This document shows positions 9,200 through 18,602 of a DNA stretch of 64,000 bases, in pieces. The number at the start of each line of letters is the position of its first letter. Positions within the stretch are counted from its first letter, which is position 1. The stretch is from a bacterium (GTDB lineage Bacteria; Myxococcota_A; UBA9160; UBA4427), in the NCBI GenBank assembly GCA_024742285.1, contig JANSYR010000001.1, positions 186,001 to 250,000 on the forward strand, written 5' to 3'. The position numbers were made by a program, and so were the translations under genes. Under the pieces are notes generated by a model, which did no database searches, was not told the DNA's origin, and saw nothing but the letters and a program-made list of their open reading frames with translations.

Positions 9200-10534
9200 T
9201 CAGTCGGCGCGTCTGCGCGCCATGGTTCGCATGATCCGTCGGAAGATCGGCCGTGTCACCTGACCGAGGAAGCGCTGGACCGGCGTCACGATCTTCGTCC
9301 GTTCCGCGGCCGCGAAAGCGTCGATACCGAGCTCGTCACGGATCGTCGCCGTTCCGACGTTGACCACGGTATCGAGGGGAATTCCGGTTCCGTCCGCGAT
9401 CCGGACCATCCGCTCGAAGTTGCCGATCACCCCCGCTGCATCGACGAGCGCCGGCGCCCCCAGGACCTCGCGCACATGACCCCGCGCCTTCGCGATCGCC
9501 GCCTCGTCCTCGAGGAGCGCCGCCTCCACGAACCCGACGAGCGCGTCGGCGCCGGGGATCGCCGACTCGGAGGCGGCATCGCCGTCGGTGATCGCGCGCA
9601 GGTCGACCGCGCCGCCTTCGATCTCGATGCTCTCACGGAGCATCATCGCGTGCGAGCTCGTTCAATAGAAACACTCGTTGAGGGCGGACACGCGGCCTGC
9701 GATCAGCTCCGTCTGCGCCCGGGACAATGGCCCCCTCCCCCGCGAGAAGTCCATCATCTCTCCGCCCGCCATCGGCAGGTAGTGCGCCTGGGACAGATCC
9801 TTCAGCCAACGGACGCCGTCGGGCACGAGGCTCAGCGCCTTGATCACGTTCGGGACCATCGGCGCTGCCGGGAAGAGATCGTCGTTCTCCGCCTCGAGCT
9901 TCGCCGGCACGATCAGCGGCACCCAGGCGGTCCTGGTCTCGGTCACCGCCGGCCGCTTCCGGCTCGGCGCTCCCGTCTCGCTCGCCGGGAACGGCGTCGG
10001 CAAGGGCTCGGGGGCGAGCCCCATGGCGCGGTGAAACGCGTCGATGCTGCGGATGGCGACGACGATGCTCAGGAGCTCCACATAGTGGGTATCGGGTACG
10101 CCCTTCTGCGCCAGACCCTCGATCCAGCTGCCGCTGAGCCGCGTCGCGTCGGTGACCAGGCGATGGACCGCGTCGACGGCAGCCCTGGGAAGCACGTCTG
10201 CCGTGACGTGGGCGTGCTCCCCCTCGACGGAGAAGGGCGAGAGCGCCTCGCGCCGCTCCCGACAGAACGGGCAATAGACCGCCGCGCGCGTCTCGGCGGC
10301 GATCGCGACGCGCTCCTCGGCGGTCCACCAGGTTCCGGGGCGGGCGAGTCGCGCCCAGGCGCGTCGATGCGCGGCCGGAATGTCCTCGCGGATCGCATCC
10401 GAGAGCGCACCCGACGAGAACGCACCGGCGTAGTCGAAGGCCCCTTCGAAGGCCGCGGCGAAGCCCGGCACGAAGGCTTCGTCCCGCGCGGAGGTCGCGT
10501 CGGCAGCGATGGGTCGCGTGGAAGCGGCGGCCAT
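9200..10534 (-). CDS. AhpD/CMD-like alkylhydroperoxidase-related selenoprotein (in-frame TGA = Sec291)
   Basis: Two open frames, 9662-10534 and 9200-9646, are in the same phase and separated only by TGA at 9664-9662 plus five sense codons (T-S-S-H-A). Read through, they make a 444-residue protein in which TGA falls in the CMD/AhpD redox signature: NECFY-U-TSSHAMML, where the family has N-x-C-x-Y-C-x-x-x-H. So the second, attacking cysteine of C-x-x-C is replaced by selenocysteine. A hairpin of bacterial SECIS type lies directly downstream (separate entry). The N-terminal half carries a second C-x-x-C (AVYCPFCRERR), suggesting two CMD-like domains. The start ATG has GAGG upstream. AhpD-type C-x-x-U selenoproteins are known; the expected role is thiol/selenol reduction of organic hydroperoxides. 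The second half alone lacks the active site, so two separate genes are unlikely. Confidence 0.85.
9626..9644 (-). promoter_or_regulatory. Predicted bacterial SECIS hairpin within the selenoprotein coding sequence
   Basis: On the minus-strand transcript, 17 bases after the UGA, a perfect 7-bp stem GATGCTC / GAGCATC encloses the 5-base loop CGTGA, extendable by one U-G pair. The apical loop starts 25 bases after the UGA and has G as its second base. Both fit the usual bacterial SECIS rules: a small loop with G in the first two positions, roughly 16-37 bases from the UGA. SelB would bind it to direct Sec-tRNA to the UGA. The bases also encode M-L-R-E-S-I. Confidence 0.75.
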
Positions 10535-10764
10535 GGTCGATCCTCACGCTCGGGCTTCTCCACAAGACTCCCTCGTGGAGGGGCGGGCGTCAACGGATCG
10601 CGATCCGACCCGGCACCGTTTCGTCCGCCGACAAAACCCGTGCAAGGCCATGCCCTCACTCGCCTTTCCCGCGCCTCGCCGGGCTTCTGTCGGGCTTTTG
10701 TCGGGCCTCGGACACGACTCCGGGGCGCACGGGGAAGCGATGCAGGACTGCTAGGCTGCGCGCC

Positions 10765-13071
10765 ATGCTCCCCTTCCTGGACGACGACGACGTGCGCGCG
10801 TGGGTGCGCTCCCGCGTCGGCACGTTCTTCCTGGTCGCTCTCTTCGGCGTCGCCCTCGCCGGTCCGGCCGCCGGTCAGAATCCGCTCCTCGGGGCGCTCG
10901 ATGCATCCGAAGAAGGGCCGGCGGCGGCAGAGCCGGATCGACCGAGCGACGCCGATCCCCTGAGCGCGATCGAGATTGCGCTGACCGAGGCCCGTAGTCG
11001 CCTCGCCGCGCTCACCAGCGCCCAGGCCTCGGAGGACGAGGAAGACGGCGAACCGCTGCCGCCCTCCGCCTCGATCGAGCTCGCGAACCGCCTCGTCCGG
11101 GTTCTCGAGCAGCGACGCGAGGCCCAGCTCAAGATCGATGCCCTCGAGGTCGGTCGGAGCATGATCGAGTCCGGACTCGCACGAGACCCGTCGGAGATCG
11201 TCGCCGATCCTCCGCCCTTCCCGGTCCCGACCCTCGATGGCGTGCTCCAGGCCTGGCGGGACGCCGCGCGCGAGGAGGAGAAGACGAGGTCCATTCTCGA
11301 GGATCGGCGCGCGAACCTCGACCTCGCCCGCAAAGCCCGCGACGACCTCGCCAGAGAGCGACGGCGCGTGAAAGACGTGCTCGAACGCGAGAAGCAGGAG
11401 GTCGAGCGGATCCGGCTGCGGACCGAGCTCCGCGTGCTCGAGGACCAGCTGCGGATCGCCAACGAGCAGGTCCTGCTCGCGGAGCAGCGCGTCGCGAGCG
11501 TCACGATCGAGCACGACATCCACGTCTCGATGACCCGCCAGACCCGCGCGGCGCTCACCTGGGTCGAGACCCAGCTCCAGCCCCGCGAGTCGGATCTCAC
11601 CGATGCCATCGCCCGCCTCGACCGGGAGCGCCTCGACCTCGACCGCGAGCTCGACCTGAAACGCTCGCGTCTCGTCGCCGCGGAGGGCACGCTCCGCACG
11701 ACCGAAGAGCGGCGCGGACGTGTCGACGCCGGGAGGTCCCCCGACTTCGCGCTCGAGCTCGCGACCCGACGCGCCCAGCTCTCCCATCGCCAGGAGATGG
11801 TCTCCCTCCTCTCGGAGCGGATCGAGCGCCTGGCGCGGATGCGCACGACCTGGCAGCACCGCTACGCGGTGCTCGGCCCGGACTTCGACCTCGAGGCCGC
11901 CCCGGGCTGGCGCGCAGCCGCCAACCTCCAGCTGGAACGGCTCCAGAACCTCCAACGCATTCACGAGACCGAACGCGCCGAGGCCCAGCTCGCCCAGGCC
12001 GACCTGCTCCGGCGCTCGACGGAGGTCGGGAGCGAGTCCCCCTCGGCCCAGCGCTTCCTCGAGCTCGAGTTCGAGGACCTGGACGAACTCGTCGCGCTCT
12101 ACGACGCGGACCTGCTCTCGTTCGACGCGGCGATCGCCCTCGAGGAGCGACTCGTCGAGGAGCTGACGTCCCGGATGAAGCGACGCAGCCTGAGCGAGCG
12201 GGCCCGCTCCGCCTGGGCCACGATCACGTCCTTCTGGACGCGGGAACTCACGACCTCCCAGGACAGCCCGATCACCCCGGGCAAGATCGCGATCGCCCTC
12301 GCCGTCTTCGTCTTCGGCCTCTACGTCGCTCGCCTGGTCCGCTCCCAGCTCCGCCAGCGCTTCTTCCCCCAGTTCGGCTTCGACGCCGGCGCCTCGAGCG
12401 CCTTCGCCTCCCTGACCTTCTACGCGCTCATGGCGGTCGCGTTCCTGCTGGCGCTCCAGGCCGTCAACATCCCCCTGACCGCCTTCGCCGTCGCCGGTGG
12501 CGCGCTCGCCATCGGGATCGGCTTCGGCTCCCAGACCGTCATCTCGAACTTCATCAGCGGGCTGCTCCTGCTGGCGGAGCGACCGATCCGGACCGGCGAT
12601 CTCGTCGAGGTCGGCGGCGTCGTCGGCACCGTCGACACGATCGGCCTGCGCAGCACGCGAATCCAGACCCCGGACAACTTCCACATCATCGTGCCCAACG
12701 CGGCCTTCCTCGAGAGCAACGTCGTCAACTGGACCCACGAGGATCCGCTTCTTCGCCTGCGCGTGAGCGTCGGCGTCGCCTATGGCTCCCCCGCTCGAGA
12801 GGTGGAGGCGCTGCTCCTCCGGGCGGCGAGCGAGCACCCTCGGTGCCTCCGTCGGCCGAGCGAGCCGAGCGTGATCTTCCAGGACTTCGGGGACAGCGCG
12901 CTGCTCTTCGAGGTCCGCTTCTGGGTCCGCTACACCGAACAGACCGACCGCGCCGCGATCCGCAGCGACATCCGCTACCGGATCGACGAGCTCTTCGCGG
13001 AGCACGGGATCGTCATCGCATTCCCGCAGATGGACGTCCATCTCGACGTCGCCGGGAAGGAGTCGTCCTGA
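10765..13071 (+). CDS. MscS-family mechanosensitive channel, large periplasmic-domain type
   Basis: 768 residues. An N-terminal hydrophobic segment near residues 14-35 precedes a long charged coiled-coil region (about 60-480). The C-terminal part is the MscS core: membrane helices about 507-570, the pore helix rich in Gly/Ala (AVAGGALAIGIGFGSQTVISNFISG), the beta domain (RTGDLVEVGGVVGTV, IQTPDNFHIIVPNAAFLESNVVNWT) and the mixed C-terminal domain. The layout resembles MscK/MscM-type channels. It opens on membrane tension to release osmolytes. It is divergent from the selenoprotein gene across 230 bases and converges on the 13096-13812 lipoprotein. Confidence 0.92.
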   Translation: MLPFLDDDDVRAWVRSRVGTFFLVALFGVALAGPAAGQNPLLGALDASEEGPAAAEPDRPSDADPLSAIEIALTEARSRLAALTSAQASEDEEDGEPLPPSASIELANRLVRVLEQRREAQLKIDALEVGRSMIESGLARDPSEIVADPPPFPVPTLDGVLQAWRDAAREEEKTRSILEDRRANLDLARKARDDLARERRRVKDVLEREKQEVERIRLRTELRVLEDQLRIANEQVLLAEQRVASVTIEHDIHVSMTRQTRAALTWVETQLQPRESDLTDAIARLDRERLDLDRELDLKRSRLVAAEGTLRTTEERRGRVDAGRSPDFALELATRRAQLSHRQEMVSLLSERIERLARMRTTWQHRYAVLGPDFDLEAAPGWRAAANLQLERLQNLQRIHETERAEAQLAQADLLRRSTEVGSESPSAQRFLELEFEDLDELVALYDADLLSFDAAIALEERLVEELTSRMKRRSLSERARSAWATITSFWTRELTTSQDSPITPGKIAIALAVFVFGLYVARLVRSQLRQRFFPQFGFDAGASSAFASLTFYALMAVAFLLALQAVNIPLTAFAVAGGALAIGIGFGSQTVISNFISGLLLLAERPIRTGDLVEVGGVVGTVDTIGLRSTRIQTPDNFHIIVPNAAFLESNVVNWTHEDPLLRLRVSVGVAYGSPAREVEALLLRAASEHPRCLRRPSEPSVIFQDFGDSALLFEVRFWVRYTEQTDRAAIRSDIRYRIDELFAEHGIVIAFPQMDVHLDVAGKESS

Positions 13072-13095
13072 GGGCCCGCCGAAGCGCCGCCGTCC

Positions 13096-13812
13096 CTACT
13101 TGATGTTCGTCGGTCGCCACTCTCGCTCGTCGCGGAGCCTTCGGATGGCGTGTTCGATGCCGTCGTCTCGACGCTCCTTCGTCCGTCTCTTCCGATCCTC
13201 GTAGCCGGCGTAGTTCGGCGGGATGGCGAAGAGATAGGCCGCCTGCGGCCCGCGCTGGACTTCGCCGTAGTCGATCCGGACCGTACTCGCGCCGTCCCGA
13301 CGCTCGACCTCTCCCTCGAAGCGGATCGGAACGCCGTCCATCGAGATCCAGGCGACGCCCCGGACCCGATCCCCTTCCACCTCGAATCGACGCGCCGGCG
13401 TGCCGGCGATCTCGTCCACGCCCGCTTCGCGGAACCGGCCCTCCATGCGCGGACCGAAGGGATCGGGTGTCAGGAACGCGTCGACGTCCGTATTGCGCAG
13501 CCAGAGCTCCTCGAAGGCCTCCGCTGCGGGATCGAGGATCCAGGTGACGGCGAGATCGGGTCGGTCGATGACGACCAGGTCGTGCCCTTCGATCGTCGCC
13601 TGGCGGCGTCGCAGCCCGCGGGCGTAGAACTCGGTCAGCTGCTCGACGGGGCGGCGCTCCCCGTCCGGATCGACGACCTCGACCCGGACGTCCGCCTGAT
13701 AGGACACGCCGGGCGGGGGCGGACCGAGGCGGACGCACGCGCAGAGCGTGATCGCGAGGGCCGGAAGCAGCAGGCGGACTCGCCGCCATCGGATCGGTGC
13801 GCTCTTCGCCAT
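13096..13812 (-). CDS. Hypothetical lipoprotein
   Basis: 238 residues from the ATG at 13812, chosen for GGAGGG eight bases upstream; the track-longest start at 13830 has none. A basic N-terminus, hydrophobic helix and Cys in LCAC form a probable lipoprotein signal. The mature part (YQADVRVEVVDPDGERRP to a basic tail) alternates beta-strand-like segments and resembles the lipid-handling or DUF4412-like folds in which a protein measures or carries a lipid, but I do not recognise a specific family. The last about 40 residues are strongly charged. Confidence 0.65.
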   Translation of the reverse strand: MAKSAPIRWRRVRLLLPALAITLCACVRLGPPPPGVSYQADVRVEVVDPDGERRPVEQLTEFYARGLRRRQATIEGHDLVVIDRPDLAVTWILDPAAEAFEELWLRNTDVDAFLTPDPFGPRMEGRFREAGVDEIAGTPARRFEVEGDRVRGVAWISMDGVPIRFEGEVERRDGASTVRIDYGEVQRGPQAAYLFAIPPNYAGYEDRKRRTKERRDDGIEHAIRRLRDEREWRPTNIK

Positions 13813-13893
13813 GCTGGGACCCTCCGGCACGAACCGAGAAGGTACCGCAGGACGAGCGTTGCGATCGCCACCCCCCGGAGACGCGTCGGGGGC

Positions 13894-15123
13894 CTAGAGC
13901 CGCCCCGAGCCCGGGGCCATGACCGGACGGACGGTCGCCGGCCGCGCGCCGACGAGTCCCTTCACGCCGTCCTCGAGGCCGTTCACCGAGAGGTGGTACA
14001 TCGGGAACATCCCGGAGATCTGGCGGCACGTCGACGACATCGCCCACTCGACGGGGCGATCCGGATTCAGCCAGACGCTCCGGTCGAAGTGGCGCTGGAG
14101 CCGGTCGAGCCAGGCAGCGCCGCTCGTCTCGGTCTCGTTCCGGAAGTTGATGTTGCCTCGCGCGGAGTTCAGCTCCGACGGGTGCATCGCCGCGTCGCCC
14201 ACGATCATCAGCTTCCATCGCTCGCCGTAGGTCCGGAGCAGGTCCGCGGTCATCATCGACTCGCTCCGCAGCAGGCGCGCCGTCGTGTAGACCCGCTCGT
14301 ACACGCAGTTGTGGAAGTAGTAGGCCTGGAAGTCCCGCAGGCCGCGCTCTTCGTGAAGGGCCGTGAGCAGACGGCTGACCGGCTCGTAGTACGGGTCCAT
14401 CGTTCCGCCGACGTCCATGAGCAGGAGCAGCCGGACGTCGTTCTTGCGCTTCGGCCGAAAGACGAGCTCGATCTCGCCCGCGTCCTTGCAGGTCTTGTCG
14501 ATCGTCCCATCGATGTCGAGTTCTTCGGGGCCATCGGTCCGCGTGAGCTGTCGCAGCCGCCGCAGCGCGAGCTTCACGTTCCGCGTGTCCAGCGCGACGT
14601 CGGTCCGGTAGTCGGTGAACTGGCGATCTTCATAGACCTTCATCGCGGAGCGCTTGCCGGGCGCGCCGCCGACGCGAATCCCCGTCGGGTGGGTTCCGCC
14701 GTGACCGTAGGGGGACTTGCCGCCGGTCCCCACCCACTTGGAGCCGCCGTCGTGGCGCTCCTGCTGCTCGGCCATCGTCTCCTGGAACTTCTTCATGAGC
14801 TCCTCGATGTCGAGGTGCTCGAGGGCCGCCAACTCCTCCGGTGTCAGCTCGTCCGCCGGCTTCGGGTTCGCGAGCCACTCGAGGAGCTCGGGGGAGAGCT
14901 CGATCGCCCCTTCGATCCCCCGGAAGTAGTCGGCGAAGACCAGGTCGAACGTGTCGAAGTCGCTCTCGCTCTTCACGAGGCAGGCGCGGGCCACGTGGTA
15001 GAAGCCCTCGACGGTCGAGCCGTGGAGCCCCTTCTCGAGGCACGTGAGGAGCATGCGCCACTCCTGCAGCGTGCTCTTCAGTCCCGCGGCGCGGAGCGCG
15101 TAGAAGAAATCGAGAAAGACCAT
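13894..15123 (-). CDS. CoxE-like von Willebrand factor A domain protein
   Basis: 409 residues from the ATG at 15123 (MVFLDFFYALR), with GAGG upstream. The N-terminal part (VFLDFFYALRAAGL, TLQEW, VKSESDFDTFDLVF) and the central Gly-rich linker (GTGGKSPYGHGG) are typical of VWA proteins paired with MoxR ATPases. The VWA domain starts at RLLLLMDVGGTMDP; the usual metal site D-x-S-x-S reads D-x-G-G-T, as is common in this family. It lies 62 bases downstream of the MoxR-type ATPase on the same strand, the standard MoxR/VWA pair that assembles or activates a metal-dependent or membrane complex. The target is unknown. Confidence 0.85.
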   Translation of the reverse strand: MVFLDFFYALRAAGLKSTLQEWRMLLTCLEKGLHGSTVEGFYHVARACLVKSESDFDTFDLVFADYFRGIEGAIELSPELLEWLANPKPADELTPEELAALEHLDIEELMKKFQETMAEQQERHDGGSKWVGTGGKSPYGHGGTHPTGIRVGGAPGKRSAMKVYEDRQFTDYRTDVALDTRNVKLALRRLRQLTRTDGPEELDIDGTIDKTCKDAGEIELVFRPKRKNDVRLLLLMDVGGTMDPYYEPVSRLLTALHEERGLRDFQAYYFHNCVYERVYTTARLLRSESMMTADLLRTYGERWKLMIVGDAAMHPSELNSARGNINFRNETETSGAAWLDRLQRHFDRSVWLNPDRPVEWAMSSTCRQISGMFPMYHLSVNGLEDGVKGLVGARPATVRPVMAPGSGRL

Positions 15124-15185
15124 CGGCGAGCCTCGTTGATCGGCGGACCTCGTGGAAAGTGCGGCCTCGCGGAGCCGGTCCCGGC

Positions 15186-16076
<891 letters not shown>

Positions 16077-16171
16077 GGGGGGCTTCTTCTTTCTTGGATG
16101 GGATCCCGGAACCTGGGGCCCGAGGCGATCCGCCCGACGCGGACGCGAACAGAGCCCACGCCCCGAGCCGG

Positions 16172-16215
16172 TCCGCCCAGCGCAGCGGCAAAATCCGCCC
16201 AGCGCAGCGGCAAAA
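16172..16215. repeat. Perfect tandem duplication of a 22-bp unit
   Basis: Two identical copies of TCCGCCCAGCGCAGCGGCAAAA (16172-16193 and 16194-16215), starting five bases from the stop of the CarD-tail protein gene, in the gap before the MoxR gene. On the minus strand each copy reads TTTTGCCGCTGCGCTGGGCGGA. It is probably a slippage duplication; no regulatory role can be assigned. Confidence 0.9.
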
Positions 16216-16219
16216 AGTG

Positions 16220-17296
16220 CTAGGGGCGCTCGTGGATCAGGAGCTTCTTCTCTTCGCCGAAGAGCACGGCGATCTTCCCGCGACCGGTGACGCCCTGCAC
16301 GACGCCCTCGCCGAGGGTCTTGTGCGCGATGCGATCTCCGGGCTGGAAGCTCTCGCGAATGTTGTAGGTCCGGACCGGGCGCGACAGGTCGGCCTCGACG
16401 ATCTCGTCCGCCGGATCCGTCTTCTTGGGCTTCGGCTTCGGCTTGAGCTTGCCCGCGCCGGTCTCCCACGCCTTGTCGAGGGTCACCGCCCCGGACAGGA
16501 CCGCACCCTCGTCGTCGTAGGTCCACCCGACCCCGTCCGTCGTGTCGGTGGAGAGCGCCACGAAGAAGACCTCGCTTCCGATCGATTCGCCGATCTCGCG
16601 GGCGAGGCGCTCGAGCTCGCGGATCCAGCCGGCGCCCTTCTGCGCCTCGCGCTTCCGGCAGAGCTTCCAGTACTGCGGGCTCGCCGCGAGGATCACCGCG
16701 GGCGCTTCCTCGCCGAGCGTCTTCCCGGTCGCCTCGGCGATCTCCGCCTTGAGCGCTTCACGATTGCCGTCGACGGCCGCCGCGTGCGTGAGTCCCTGCA
16801 GGAAGAGACGAAGCGGGGTGTCGCCGGCGCCACTTCGGGTGGCTTCGGGCTCGAGGAACTTCAGGACCGCGACCGCCGGCCGGTCGTCCCCGATGACGGC
16901 GAGGAGCGGGATTTCGTCGACGCCCGCGTTCGGATCCGCGTCGCCCTTCTCCTTGTCGGCCGCAGCGGTCTTGATCGGAACGCTGTGGTCCACGATCGTG
17001 AGCGTCTCGCCGGACGGAAGCTCGAGCGTGGGCGGGCTCTCGCCCTGCGCCGCGCGCGCGATCGCCTCGGCGAGGTGCTTCTCGTCCTTGTTGTTCTGGC
17101 GCTGCTTGGCCTTTCGGCCGACGCGGACGCCGAGATACTTCAGGTCCTCGGCCGAGCGCTTCGGGACGTTCGCGGTCTCGGTTTGGTAATCGGCCTCGAG
17201 GGACGCGCCGGTCAGCTTCTCGGCGGCGGCACGGAAGCCCTTCGCTTGCTTGACGTCGCGGTCGTTCGCGAGGGCGATGAGCGGATGCAGACTCAA
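16220..17296 (-). CDS. Unknown protein with C-terminal CarD/KOW-like domain (TTG start)
   Basis: About 358 residues from a TTG at 17296 (MSLHPLIALANDRDVK), preceded by GGGAGAACCGAA, a good ribosome site; there is no nearby ATG or GTG in phase. The body (about 1-270) is an alpha/beta protein with no motif I recognise. It ends in a Lys/Pro-rich linker (KLKPKPKPKKTD) and a short beta domain, FQPGDRIAHKTLGEGVVQGV, ending KIAVLFGEEKKLLIHERP, which resembles the CarD/UvrD C-terminal fold that binds RNA polymerase or nucleic acid. It is encoded upstream of the MoxR/CoxE pair on the same strand. Confidence 0.7.
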   Translation of the reverse strand: MSLHPLIALANDRDVKQAKGFRAAAEKLTGASLEADYQTETANVPKRSAEDLKYLGVRVGRKAKQRQNNKDEKHLAEAIARAAQGESPPTLELPSGETLTIVDHSVPIKTAAADKEKGDADPNAGVDEIPLLAVIGDDRPAVAVLKFLEPEATRSGAGDTPLRLFLQGLTHAAAVDGNREALKAEIAEATGKTLGEEAPAVILAASPQYWKLCRKREAQKGAGWIRELERLAREIGESIGSEVFFVALSTDTTDGVGWTYDDEGAVLSGAVTLDKAWETGAGKLKPKPKPKKTDPADEIVEADLSRPVRTYNIRESFQPGDRIAHKTLGEGVVQGVTGRGKIAVLFGEEKKLLIHERP

Positions 17297-17534
17297 TTCG
17301 GTTCTCCCGGGGAAGCGCGCAGGGGCCGGCAGGCGCGCGGGATGCGGGCAGGCGCTGGGATCGAGCGGTGTTGGTCGAAAATCGGGCGCAGCCGGTGCCC
17401 CAATGGATTCGAGGCCCCATCGTGGTCCGAGGGGCCTCGAGAAGACGTTAACACCGCTCGTCGGAGATTTCCGGGCCTGACCGGGGGGATTCAGCCTCGT
17501 CGGCTGCACGCGCGGTTCGACGCGCTCGCCGGGA

Positions 17535-17750
17535 TCAGCGCTTCCGCTGCTCCGCGCGGAGCCGGAGCTGCCCCGCGTCGAGCTCGAGGACGAGCTCGTA
17601 GGGATCCCGAGCGGCTCGGAAGACCGTCGCGTCGAGGGCGGCCTGGTGCTCGATCGCGCTCTGCGGTTCGCTCGGCCCCTCGCACCACGCGTTGGTCTCG
17701 TCGTGCGACCCATCCGGGTTCAGCGAAGTCGTCCCTCTACTTCTACTCAT
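17535..17750 (-). CDS. Small hypothetical protein, 71 residues
   Basis: A frame from ATG 17750 (MSRSRGTTSLNPDGSHDETN) to LRLRAEQRKR. A weak ribosome site (GGAACGAAG) lies upstream. Composition is balanced and hydrophilic, unlike the Arg-rich shadow frames around it. The C-terminal half (AALDATVFRAARDPYELVLELDAGQLRLRAE) looks like a helix followed by beta strands. No family is recognised. The 238 bases between its stop and the CarD-tail protein start contain no other gene that I can support. Confidence 0.4.
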   Translation of the reverse strand: MSRSRGTTSLNPDGSHDETNAWCEGPSEPQSAIEHQAALDATVFRAARDPYELVLELDAGQLRLRAEQRKR

Positions 17751-17998
17751 CGATCTTCGTTCCACGTTCTTCAGCGCGGGTCGTGCCCGCTTCCGCGTTC
17801 GGGTCCTGCCCGCTTCCGCCTCGTCCGGGTGGCCGTCGACCGCCCGGCAAAGAGGCGGCAACCGATTGGACTTATCGCGACGCAACCCCCGGCCCTTTAC
17901 GGCTTTTCCCGTTTCGACGGACCCGAATCGCGGATCCCTGGCACTCTCTCCAGACACCCCGGAATCGCTTCGTTCTGGTTGGAAGGCGACGTTTCGAC

Positions 17999-18559
17999 AT
18001 GCAATGGCCCATCACACTCTGGAGGACGATCGCGACCCTCGCGCTCGCGACCGCACCGCTCGCGCTGGCGTCCTGTGACGCCGGCGCCCCTTCCGGGGAA
18101 CCCGAACCGACGCGCACGCAGGCCGCCACCACGGAAGACCGGGCGGCGACGCGCGCCGCCGGGCCGGCGGAGCTGGAGTCGATCCAGCGCCGCGCCGACG
18201 CCGCCTTCGCGGCCCTCGACGAGCCGAACACCCGGAGCGAGAGCCGGATCGGGCCGCAACCCTGGCCCGCCGACCTGCCCGCGCGGTGGCCGCGCCTCGA
18301 AGGCGGGCGGGTCCTCGCGGATACCCGTCGCAACGGAGACCGACTGCTGCTGGTCGATCTGCCCGGAGAACCGGACGCCGCACGCGAACGCTACGGCGCG
18401 GCGCTCCGCGCCGAGGGCTTCGAAGTCGTCCCGGGCGCGGACCGCGGGGCGGGTTCTCTCCGGGCGACCGGGCCGACGGCCGCCGCGGATCTGACTTTCT
18501 ACCCGCGCGAGACGGTCACTCGCGTCGAAATTCTCTTCCGCGATCCGCCGACGGGCTAG
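17999..18559 (+). CDS. Small hypothetical lipoprotein
   Basis: 186 residues from ATG 17999 (MQWPITLWRTIATLALA), with GGAAGG about 12 bases upstream. The signal peptide ends in PLALASC. A Thr/Ala/Pro-rich spacer (about 25-70) leads to a domain beginning PADLPARWPRLEGGRVLADTR, with an alternating pattern ending in FYPRETVTRVEILF. In plan (lipobox, disordered linker, small alpha-beta domain built around a subtle residual signal) it resembles the lipoprotein at 30047-30628. No function is known. It is divergent from the 71-residue frame on the other strand. Confidence 0.65.
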   Translation: MQWPITLWRTIATLALATAPLALASCDAGAPSGEPEPTRTQAATTEDRAATRAAGPAELESIQRRADAAFAALDEPNTRSESRIGPQPWPADLPARWPRLEGGRVLADTRRNGDRLLLVDLPGEPDAARERYGAALRAEGFEVVPGADRGAGSLRATGPTAAADLTFYPRETVTRVEILFRDPPTG

Positions 18560-18602
18560 CGGACGTCTCGACAGAACCCCTAAGCCGGACGAGACTCGCC
18601 CC

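Noticed and set aside
7802-10963. Long plus-strand open frame opposite the hydrolase and selenoprotein
   Set aside because: It spans two real minus-strand genes and a promoter region and has no domain; it shows why naive calling may hide the selenoprotein.
10069-13041. Long minus-strand open frame opposite the MscS gene
   Set aside because: It is a shadow of strong codon bias in a GC-rich genome. The plus-strand protein has full MscS motifs; the minus frame gives Arg/Glu/Gly-rich low-complexity text.
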